Shown in pieces: positions 50,101 to 61,035 of a stretch of DNA of 64,000 nucleotides. The position numbers and the translations under genes are program-made. Positions within the stretch are counted from its first letter, which is position 1, and each line of letters begins with the position of its first letter. The notes beneath the pieces are model-generated. The model ran no database searches, had not been told where the DNA came from, and saw only the letters and a list, made by a program, of their open reading frames with translations. Source of the DNA: Himantopus leucocephalus (Eukaryota > Chordata > Aves > Charadriiformes > Recurvirostridae); assembly GCA_003993805.1 (NCBI GenBank), contig RSEF01000012.1, positions 1,915,832-1,979,831 of the forward strand. Direction: 5' to 3'.

Positions 50101-53100
50101 GGAGAGAGCAAATCCAAGTCAACCACATCCAGCTACCCAGCGAAATGATGCTGTGTCTACCAGCCTGATGAAAGCCGCTTCTGTCTGAGCCGTGGCTGTG
50201 CGTGGAGCACTTGATGATGCTGGAGGCTGCACTGGAGGTTTTGAGCTCCCTGTGTTTCTCAAGGAAACTGGCTGCCAGGGAGGATTAAAGGGGATGGTGA
50301 TTTTTTGGGAACGGCCATGAGAAATAACATCAGTCTGGCTGTTCCCCTGGGTGCATCTGCCTGCAGAGGTCAGGTGCGATGGCAGGGGCTATCCAGGGAG
50401 CTGGTGTCCTCAGGCCGGTTCTGCATGGATAAAGTCTCTAACCTTAGTGCATCGTTGTAACTGTCTTTGCAAAAGGCTTTTTGGGGAACAGACCGAGCCA
50501 AATACCCTGTGCTTCCCCCTGTGTCTGTTCCCCCAGTCCCCATCCTCCTGCAAGCTGAGACCCAGGCAGCTCTTGCTAATGTTTTTCCTGCTGGAAGGGA
50601 TTTCCAGTGGCCAAATGAGGGTGAAAGCTTTTTCTCAGAGCTCACCAGTTTCTCGGTTAGCTCCCTCTTACTCTCAGCTTGGCTTTGTGAGCTCCCAGGC
50701 TACGTGTGCTGCCAGGTTTTTCTACCAGAGCAATTTCCCTTATTGCAGTTCTTGACAGCACCACTTTTTCTCCGAGAAACATTGGGCTGCTGAATGTCTA
50801 GTGAACTCAATTGGCCTGGATGGATGGGACGAGTCAGCTGGGTGTGCTTTGAGGCAGAAGCCACCCCTCCTTTCTCAAAGGAGTCACTACCAAAGAAGAG
50901 GTAGGCTTTTTGGGATACTTGTTGTGCCCTTGAGGAGAGAGACATTGGAAGGATAGCTTTCGGATTTGGACTTCCGAAGGTGTGGGAGTGGGCAAGTTTG
51001 GTCAGGAGCAATAGTATCCCTTCTCCTTCAATGAGATTGGGATGTGCTAGGCTGAAAGATTGCGCTTGGGTGGAAAGGAGAGCATGGTAGGGAACTGCTT
51101 ATAGGCACAGGGCAGGGGGGCTCTGACATGGGGTGCCCTCCAATGTCTGTGGCTCTTTCTGGGTGACCTTGCTCTGCAGCCTCTCTAGATCTGCTTTTAT
51201 TGCATTTCAAGAAAATACGTTGCCTTTTTGGCTGATGTGATTAGCGTGGCTGGCTGTGCAACGTGGACTGGCGGGCACGCGTTCCATGTGCAGAGGGATC
51301 GCCGGGGGCTGGTTGAAGTGAGGTGCCTGGGAAGGGCAGAGCTGTGGGTTGTGTCTTGGGAAATGAGGTCAAGAAACCCTCAGGAGCTCAATTAACCACA
51401 GAGGACCAGGACGAACTAGGACACCAACTGCGTGACTGTTTGGTGAAGACAAGAGCCCATGGCCTGCTTGGTTTGCTCCAGGCTTAGAGTGCCTTCATTT
51501 ATTTTGCCTTTATTTTTCGTTGTTTTGTTCTTGGATTCGAAGCAGAAAGCCCAGACCTGAGCTCCCCACGTTCTGCCCTTGTGACCGAGCACTGCTCTCG
51601 TAGGCAGAGGCGGTGAGTGGGGTGCAGTCTGCTCCGTGCAGGAAAGCAGAGCATGGCTAGCGTCTCCCTGGCCATCTGGCTCCTCTCCTTCCCCTCATGT
51701 TCCTGTTCTTTGTTCAAGCAAACTCTGGCATGTATTTGTCTTTTCTGTATTTCCTTGTGGATCTTCCTATGAAATATTGTGAAGTGGATCCTGTTTTATG
51801 TTACAAGCGGTTCGTAATGAGATTGGAGAGAGAGATACAGTGTTTGACTGCAGTGGCTGTTAATTTTAATATACTGTGAATCTGGAGGTAGCTTTTTATT
51901 CTTCCTACATTGAACTTGCACACTGCTGCTGCTACAGTCTGTGTGGGGACATGTCATGTGAAACAAAAAGGCTTAATGAAGGACAGAGGGAAGAACTCTG
52001 CCAGTATTTTATAAAACATTAGTTTTATTTTCTTCAACATAAATCATGATGTCTAGATGTTTAGAGATTCATGATTTAGCAGCTCTAAGAAAAAGTTTGG
52101 CAGCAGTAAAAAGGGCGTGGGGTGGTTCACAGGGGCCTTAGAAACGCACCCAACTCTGCTGGGCAGAAGATGAAGGTGCGGTGGAAAATACCAGTCCCTG
52201 CTGGTCTGAGCAGACAAAGTCCTTCACAGGTGAGAGACAGAGGAGAGCACATCAGAGCACAAGGCCATGGATGGCAGGTTAGTGCTACAGAATATGTTCC
52301 TTAATGGTTGGGTGAGTTGGGCAGAGACCAGTGAAATGAAAGGGGAAAGGACAGGGCAAAGCAGTCAGGACCTGGGAAGGAAGACTCGGGAACTCTCTGT
52401 AAGGTGCTTCAAGTAGATTCTTGCTTGTGTCCGAAATCAAAATAAACTATAAAAGCCCACGTGTGTCTAAAAAGCATCAGCTGTAGAGAAACCCCGAAGT
52501 GGTACCAAAAGGTTCACTGTGGGGGTCTGATCAAGCTCTCCATGTTCACCCAGGCGTGAGGAGTGGCTTCCAGACTGAAGTTTACAGAGCTCTGGGAATA
52601 ATGAACAAGGGATTTTTAGTTTTGCTGGGGTTTGGGGTGTGGTTTTTTATTACAGCTGTTGAGCAGAATGGCTGCTCTCGGACTGCCTTTTAATTTGGAA
52701 AGGGAATGTCGCCACTTGTGTTCTGTTTGTCAGTTGTCTGTGAGCAGCAGACTGTAGGTGCAACCGCATTTGATCATTTGTCAACTTTTCCTGTTGTGCT
52801 GAATATCTGATGGTGTTTGCTGAAAACTCGTACCGTTTATGCTCGTTTGACTAGCTGCTGCAACAATTGCAGGTGATGAAAGAAGAGAGGCTGGGACATG
52901 GCTACTGCGCATCTGCAATTGAATATTTGTCAACAATAAGGTACTCGCTTGGCTTGCTAATAACAGACATTGGGAAAGAGGTGGTTCCAATCTTCACATG
53001 CAATTACTAGTTCCCTGAATCTGTGGGCAGACTGAAAGGGTATCGAATTGCCTTTGCAGAACCTCTTGGAGGTGTGTTTCCCATTAGCAGCTGCCTCAGA

Positions 53101-56100
53101 GGTGTCGGATCCAGAGCAGACCTACACATTCTCAGGGTGGTGGTGACCCACGGTGCCGAAACCCTTGGGAGATGTGTGTGGGACCTGGCTTTGCTGCTAC
53201 AGCCATTGAGGATTTTCGTGGAAGAGAGATGGGAAATGGCGGGTCTTTTCAGTATCCAACCCTTGTACTCTGGTGCATGTAAAATTCAGTTCTACAGGAA
53301 CTCCCCTGCCCAGAGGGTGCTGCTGGCAGGTGCGTTCTTGATTTGGAGGTCTGGGGAAAGCTGGCCCCACTCGACAGGAGAGGAGGATGCCCTTTCCCTG
53401 TCTCCTCCCCTCCATTCAAAGCCTCCCTGAAGCCTGAGTGGAGCAGATCTGTGCTTTGACCTGGTTCCTGCTGCCAAGTGCTCCCATTTACTCCGTGAAA
53501 AAAATCTTCCTCGCTGGCTGTGGGAACCAAACTCCCAGGAGGAGCCCGTGACTGTGACCACTCCTTGCCCTGAGCAGCCACTTGTGCAGAGCTCCGGCTC
53601 GGACCAGGCTCTGTCAGCAGCACTGAGGCAGTTGTTCGTAGGGTGGGTTTTTTCCCCCACTTTTGTTTCTCATCAGAGGCTGAGTAGCACACTCGCACAT
53701 GGCGTATCAGGCCTCTTGCAGCACACTTCATTTAAAAAGCTAATTTGTAATTGCAAAGCAATACACATGCTCCAACAACCCCCTCCTCTCCAAAGCAAAC
53801 AGAGAAACGCCACAGAGAAATAAAATGAAATGGGATGAGAATTATCCATGCTTGCTCTACTCCGCTGTTTGTCTGCTGGGGGAAAAGAAGGGGTGAAGCA
53901 AAGTTGCTAAAATAAATATAATAAAAAAGAAGAACAAAAAAACAGCCTCTAATGTACTTAGCGTAGCAGGTTGTGAGACAGGGATTAGCCCTGCCTGTCT
54001 TCCTGTGTAGCACAGTGGGCTCTGAATGTTGTGGGATTGAGGTTGCCTTTTTCATGCTTACCCTTCGTCATGCAGGTGTGGATGGTGGTAGTGAGAGGGT
54101 GATGCCGCCCTCCTGCTCTGCAGCAGGCAGATGTCAAGGGCTGCACCATCATCCACAGACCTGGCCAGGACCGTGGTTGAGCTCCTTCTGCACCCCTTGG
54201 TGTCCCCAATGTATTTTTGAGGGGGGAGCAAGTGTTCTATCCTGCTGTGTAGCTATGGGTTAGACTGAATCTCAAGGGACTCCTGAACAGCCTCTGCTTG
54301 CATCAGTCGTGTGCCCGTGCCCTTCGTGAGTGCTTTTTCGGAGCAAGGAGAGCAGCTGCGCCACCGTGTTAACAGTGCAGCTGCTGCCCACCTCTATCTC
54401 CTGCCTTACCCTCCTGCCCTCCTTTGCTTGCCGACTGCCCGGCGTTCACTCGGCTGCACTGTCCTCCTTGCTGAGCCCTCCCACTCATGGTGGGTTGGAG
54501 AGGGGAAGGGAAAGGTGAACCTACTGTTGGGCTTAGCTCTGCAGAGCTGCCAGCTCCGATTTTTGTCATCCCTGCTCCGCTCTGCCTCTACGAGTTCAGC
54601 GGGGGCATTTTCAAAGACGTTTGCTGTAGTTCCCAGCATGGGTCGGAGGGGCTGGGAGCTTGGGAGGAGAGAGCAGCTCTTGCTGAGGAGCGTTTCAGGG
54701 TTGAGATGCGAGGTGGGGGCCGGTGCGTGCCAGGATCCTGTCACTGCCGATATCTTTTACNTTTTTTTTTTTTTTTCTGCAGCATCAGAAAAGCAGGGTG
54801 GAATTAGGCCATGTAGCCTGTGGTACGAGCTCTGCTTGTTGGTATTGTTAATGGCTTTGCTCAGAATATGCTGACTTTTTCCTGAACAAAAGCTAAAAAG
54901 CAACCCTTACAAATTAATCATTATTAATACTTTGCGCTCGCTTAGCTATGCACGCAGCCATACAGAGTGGTAAATACCAATTCCCTTGCTTGATCACCAT
55001 GGCTGTGAAGTTCTCAGCTCAGCCTCTCTTGGATGGCAGCAGAGCCTCTTACTGGGAGCTCCTGCATTTTGAGGGCAGGCTGGCAACTGGGGGACAGCAG
55101 CTCTCTCTCCTCTTGACCCAACTCTTCTCTCCTGTAAGCTCACATAAAACAAGTAAACTGAAGCCTAAAGGAATTACAGGGATACTATGCTGACATGACT
55201 GAGGTGAAACTGGGGAGTTCATCTGATGCCATTTGTCATTGATTCTGTGACTTCTCTATTATCCAATGCAAAGGCTGATTTACGGTGAAGTTTGCTGTGG
55301 CCCTAAGTTTTTCTGACTCTAGCGAGGTCAGGGATTCCTTGGGATTATGAGGCAGAAGAGAATTTTATGCCTACTGAACTAGGCAGTAATGTGGAGTTCT
55401 TCGCATTTCAGGTCTTGAGATGTCCTGGCAGGGTGGACATGCTTTGCCCAGCCCAGCCAGCAGGAGAGGACAGGGTACCGGTACAGCAGGAGGTTATTGC
55501 AGGTCACAGGTATCTTGTCTGTCTGAAATTTATGGGAATCCAGCTCCCGGGAGGAAAGCAGGACTCATGTGACAAGCACTAATGCAGTATCTCATCCTGC
55601 TGATGCGCACGGCAGAGCATGGCAGTGAGCCCGTGTGGTTTGCAGAGCACATGGGGGTGGCAGGTTGGGTTGTCTTCTCCTTGGGTTGCGCCTTGTGTGC
55701 TGTTTTAAGTGCAGTGGTGTGCTGCCAGATTACAACAATAACCAGCTGCAGCAGCCTGGTACCCTGCTCTTCTGGCATCCGTGGCTACGTAGGGCCATGA
55801 ACTGGGAGTGAAATGCTCATCTCTAACCTGTGAATTCAGTCTCTCCGCCACCAAGTTCACTAGGCGTCTCAAAAATAAGTTCTCGGCCTTTCCATATTGT
55901 GACTTCTTCCACTCCAAGTACTACCCGTGTAATCTCCTCCACATTTCAAAGCTACTTGAAACAGCTTCTTGCTTTAGTGCTTGCCAGATTCCCCCCCAGC
56001 TGCCAGGAAGAGAGTAAGCAGCCGCTGCCTGTTCTACTTGAGAAATTCAACTGCCAAGTGGTTATTTACAGCGGGCAGAGGAATGAAAATGTTAAATGAA

Positions 56101-59100
56101 ATCAATTGCTGGCAATGTGAAAAAAGGAAGGAGGAGGGGAAAAAAAAAACCCCAACCCCAAACCCTTACAAAATGAGGATTACGCTGGCTGCAAGCTGCA
56201 GCCACCTCAAAAGGATTGCAGACAACAAACAGCAAAATGACAACGACAGAAAACTGTGCCCGCGTTAACTCAGCCGTGTGCTGACTCTGACTTTTGTTTC
56301 TATTTAATCTCCCTATTCTTGTCCGGTTTGGTCCCTCTCTTGGCAGCGGGTGGAGAGATGGAAGAGTTTTGTGAAGGAAGCTGGATGGTGTTAAAACAGT
56401 TGTTTCAATTCATTTCAACATCAGGCTCCCTGCCTGGATTTAACCTGGAGGTAAATGAAAAATTAAAAACTAAATGATCCCCGTCTCCCTGATGAACATT
56501 GAATTTTGCCTTAAAAAGGGGAGTATCTTTATTTCCCCTAACTCTTGCAGAGTGGAGGTGGTGGGAAGGTTACCGGGAAGGGCTGCTGGCTGGTTTAGTT
56601 TTGGCTGTATCACAAGGCAACTTTTTTATTTCGGTGTCAATCCCTTCCTTTACACGGAAGCCTCAGGCATCCCTGCTAGAGACAAGTAAATCACAGCCTT
56701 GCATTGGGCAGTGAAGCAATTAATCAGCCATTAAAAAGGGAGACCTGCTGTCTTATAAACCAATTAAAAGGGAACTGGTTGCTTGTGTAACTAATGTAGT
56801 GGGGTTACTAGTAAGTTAAAGACCCATTGTGGAGAGAGGAGCTGAAATGCATCTCTGTTACAGGGGTTTAAAGAACATGTTGGAACCACCAGAGCACTAG
56901 ATCTTCCTCTACAGTGGGAATCTTTGTTTGCAGCCGTACGTTGCAGTAAACACCGTCCCCTCTGCTTGCCTTGCAGTCGGCTGAAGAAAGTATTTTTAAC
57001 TCTTGATGATGAGGTGTTTTTAAAATTCTCTTTCCTCTTAAATCTTCACTGGATTTCTTGGGGGGGGTGGAGAAGAGGAGGAGGCTGGATGGTGGCCTAG
57101 CTCCTGGAGACCACCCCTGCAGTTGGGTACAAGAGGAGGAGCAGCGCTCCAGGGTGCTTTGCTGCCTGCCGGAGCAGGGACAACTCTGTGTCATGCAGAG
57201 GGAGACGATGCAGGGATGAGGTCGCCGAGGTGCGGCAAACCCTGGAGCAGGTTTTGGGGCTCTCGCCATTAACGCAGCACCTTTTTCAGCTTGTTTGCAG
57301 TATGGGGCTGCTTTCAGGACCTGGGCTGATGCTTTTGCAGAGCGTGGCTTTTGTGTTTGGGTCGGTGTTGGTGTGGGGCAGGATCAGCAGCGGCGGGCAT
57401 GATCTGTGTCGCTGAGATGGCACACTGTGTTATCTGTGGCTTCTGCAGGGTTTACTCCAGCAGCCACTGGAGCAAATCTCAAGTGTTTAGCTGGTTGCAT
57501 CGGGCTTTCAATTCTTGGCAATTCTGCTAATGTGCTAATTTGAGCTGCTCTCCCCTGACAACACACTCGGTCTGCTGGCTGGTGAGCCAAATAGAGCAGG
57601 GGGGTGACCTCAGCCTGTGACCTGGGAGCATCAAGCGTGGATTTTAGGAGCAGCTCTGTGCTCCATCCATCCTGCCAAGGACATGCAGGGGTGGGATGGG
57701 ATGGCTGTCCCAGCTGCCAGGAAGAATCTTCTCACCAAGGCACTTTCTTAAGCTGATCCGTCAGTTGCCTGTTCGATATATTCTGCTTTTAGAAGAGGTG
57801 TGATTGCCGTTGTTGGACTGCTAAAGTAACAAGATGTACGTTTAACCCGAATATTCTGTGTGCAGCTACTTAGGAGCAGTGCAAGCTAACTAAATAAATC
57901 ACGGATTTGCTTCAGTCCTAGCAATGATTTTGCTTCTGCTCCATCGTAACACGGGGCCTGTTAATTTCACTGGGAATGTGGACTCACTGTTCGTTTACCT
58001 TAAGCTTATATTCAACACCATTAACATGCAGAATTTCAACACGTCCTTCTAGAGCAACCACGGTAGTTGTTGCTAATTGTTTTTTGCAATTGCAGTAAGT
58101 AGGAATAATTTTAAAGTGGATTTGTGGTGGGGAGACTTTGTCTCTATGTTTGTAGCATAAAATGTTGGAGCAGCAGTGTAGGGTGAGGAGACGGGTGCTC
58201 TGAAACTTACTTGGTGACTGGAGGAAAGACACCTTCTCTGTACCTCTGTCTTCCTGGCTCCCCTCGTTTCACAATGTATTATTTTATTTGTGACTTGTCT
58301 TGAGAGCAGTATTCGTGTTATTTCTACAGTTACGATGACTAGGAGCGTTGGCCTGTCTTGCCCACTGCTGCTATCTTGTACCAATCGGAGTGCGTGGTGG
58401 CAACTCAAGCTGTACCTGTGCTTCATCAGCGATGAACCACTGCACAGGTCTGGGACAATAAGCTCCTTTCGCTTACTGCTAAGGAAATTCTGCATTTTAG
58501 GGCAGCTTCTACAAGAGCTTTGGGCTGGTCCTGACCCCACCAACAACAGACCACGTGCTGTTGTGTAAATACTTCAAGTCTGGCCAAGTGGAATGCCTCT
58601 TCCTCTGCCTTGCTCTCCAGATCACTTGTCATGACCTCCCATTCCTGACCAGCCCCAGTTCAACTCATTTCATCCCTACTAAACAGTAAGTGTGGGCTTA
58701 CAGTCGGTAGGGTCGGTGTGCTTTGCTGAGTCAGGCCTTTAATTACGCCAAGCTTATGACATCTCTGCATCCTAAGCCAAAGGTGCCCTCGTGATCCATC
58801 CAGCCCTCAGCTCATAACCAGGGAAAGCGTACGCTCCGGTTGAAAGGCACCTCAGCTGCAGTCCGCTGAGCCAATCCTCAAATTGAGTTTGAAGTCATTA
58901 AGTGGAAAAGAAAATTTTTGTGACAAGTGATTTCCCTGAGCAGGTGACAAACTATAATGAAGCGGGGCGGTTTGGCTGGAAAGGTTTATGATAGCAGCTG
59001 TGTTCCCTTCCTCTCCTGCGAGTAGTCTGGGCAGGGGAGGATTCGTGGAAACCTGTCCATGTAGCTGCAAGATGTGTATGTTGGCCTTGGATTATCTTTC

Positions 59101-60790
59101 CCAGTCTTTTCCCCAAAATGTTGCTGGAGATCCTTTGGGAACAAAGGCAGGATGGGTGACTATTTAATTGCCATTTAAGTTGTACTCTTCTTCCCAGTAA
59201 AGTAGTTGGTTGTGAAAAGCTTGTGAGCAAATAGCACCCCTGGAAAATGGTGTAATGGGAGGGCTCTGAGTTATTTAGATGCACTATTGCTAGTTATATC
59301 CACACAATTTCTTCCTCTTGCTTTGGTTCTGTTCCTGTGGGACAGACACAGCCAGCATGTGTCTACAACAAGATGGTGGGTGTTTTGGGTATGTGGCAGT
59401 CGGTGTGGCTCTAACAGGTAGCTATAGCGATTCAGCGATGGGCACATCGTAGCCATGTACAGAGCTCTTCCCAAAACAGCGAGACGATGCAATGATGCCC
59501 TTGGTCAGAGATGGAGGAGAAAGGTGTGAGCGAGGGCACCGGGCTGGCTCTTGCAGCACGGGGCAAGGGTTGGGTACAAGAGCACCGAGAAGCTGATTTA
59601 AAAAAAGCTGAAGATGCGCAGCAGCGTAAGAGCTGCTGCTGACAGCAGGATGCTGGAGCACGGCAAGCAGTTGCTCATATTAATGTGCAGGTAGCCAAGT
59701 GTGACAGACCACGGCAATAACACTCGGGAGAGCAGTGCAAAGGGTGAGGAGTAGGCTGTCTTGGCTGAGCAGCACGCGGGTGTCCTGGCCGGGACGGTGC
59801 CTGGCTGTCTTTAATTCCACTTCTGTGCTGTGTGGGTACCTAGGCAAGAAATCTTTCTTGTCTTGGTGAGCTAGCGATTAAAAATTAAGTCTCTAAAATA
59901 ACAGAGATGGTGGGGGAAAAAGGGTGATGGTCCTTAAAACAGGCAATGTTCGTAGCCAGGAGGTTTCTGGAGCATTCCTCTGAGGTGGTGGGTGCCATGT
60001 TAGAGGTGAGGCTCGGAGCACTGCAGGCTAGCTGCTCCCAATTTCTTTTTTTTCCCCTGATTGCTGGTTATGCAGTGCGTGGGTGGGTTGGTTTTTTCTT
60101 AGTACAGTGTCAACTGCTGGCTGAACAGTGTCAGGATTTGTGTAAGGGTTATGCGCTCTGGTGGGGGTGCAGCCAGTGCTGCCCAGGGGGACCAGGCGTG
60201 TTCCTGGGGAGCAGTCACATCCTGTGGGTGCGCTCACTTGTTGCAGAGGAGCCTGGTCTCCGCGCTGCCTGCTTGGGGTGAGCTGTTAATGACCAACCCC
60301 TCAGCCTCTGGGCTTACGCTGGAACCTGCTTAATGGGATTTCTTCCACAAAAGGGTAGTGATGAATCACCCGGGCTAGACACTGCTGTCTGAGGCCACCA
60401 GCTGCTGACCTTCAGGACAGTTGGATTTATACCTCAGAGCAGGCGTTGAATTCCTGATGCACGGAGCAGTGCTGAGCTGGGAGCTGCTCAGTCCAGTCTG
60501 CTGTCCATCCTACACTAGGTTGAATTATCCAGCTGTCCCTGCCTCCACTGCTGCTTACCCAGGCTGAGATCTCCAGCAGCAGCACGCAAGGCGGGGGAGG
60601 TGGTTGATGATGACCAGCTGTGAGGGCCCCAGTGTGCTAACGGGCCTCAGTTGCCTTAACCAGCTTCACCTGGGATCCACACCCACTGCCCCAGCCTCAG
60701 GAGCTTCATTTGAGCTCAGGTCCCCATCTTTTCCTGAGCTTTGGTGGAGGTGTGCCTGTCCCCAGCACTGGTCCCTGCTGTGTTGGCTTC
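47160..60790 (+). other. Intron 2, distal part, no gene seen
   Basis: Non-coding DNA with moderately GC-rich patches near 47200-47370 and 49350-49500 that fall short of CpG islands. A pyrimidine CCT repeat is at 48950-48974. Poly-A near 56140-56149 runs into CCCCAACCCCAAACCC. An N borders a poly-T run at 54761-54776. No RNA gene or mobile element was recognised. Confidence 0.4.
48950..48974 (+). repeat. CCT/CTT pyrimidine microsatellite
   Basis: A 25-nt pure pyrimidine run with about five CCT units at its 3' end, in intron 2. Confidence 0.8.
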
Positions 60791-60794
60791 TAGG

Positions 60795-61035
60795 TGGACC
60801 CCAGACCCACATTGCTGGTTCTTGCTGCAACCCTGACTCTGGCTGGGTCTGCTGGATGGACATTGGAGTGACGTTGCAGGTAGCTTGGCCTCTAACACTG
60901 TCTCCCAGAAGGACTTTGGACCTACACTGCAGGTAGCCTCTACAGCTCTGCCTCTGGCTCTCTTTTCTTGCTCTTGACAGAGCTTGGTGAGTGGACCTTG
61001 GCCCTGATTTAGGTTTGCCTGGGGCTGTCCGTGGG
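60795..61035 (+). repeat. Degenerate minisatellite, period about 60 bp
   Basis: The motif TGGAC recurs at 60795, 60857, 60917 and 60992 (spacings 62, 60 and 75). In three units a related block follows: CATTGCTGGTTCTTG, CGTTGCAGGTAGCTTGG and CACTGCAGGTAGCCTC. The units diverge strongly, so the array is old or is a fragment of a larger repeat. The region is rich in CTGG, CTCTG and CCTG words. Array ends are uncertain and may extend upstream to about 60660. Confidence 0.45.

Noticed and set aside
54311..54874. 187-codon + ORF, longest in intron 2
   Set aside because: No recognisable domain, low-complexity composition, and it spans an N and a poly-T run. It is no longer than expected by chance over this length.
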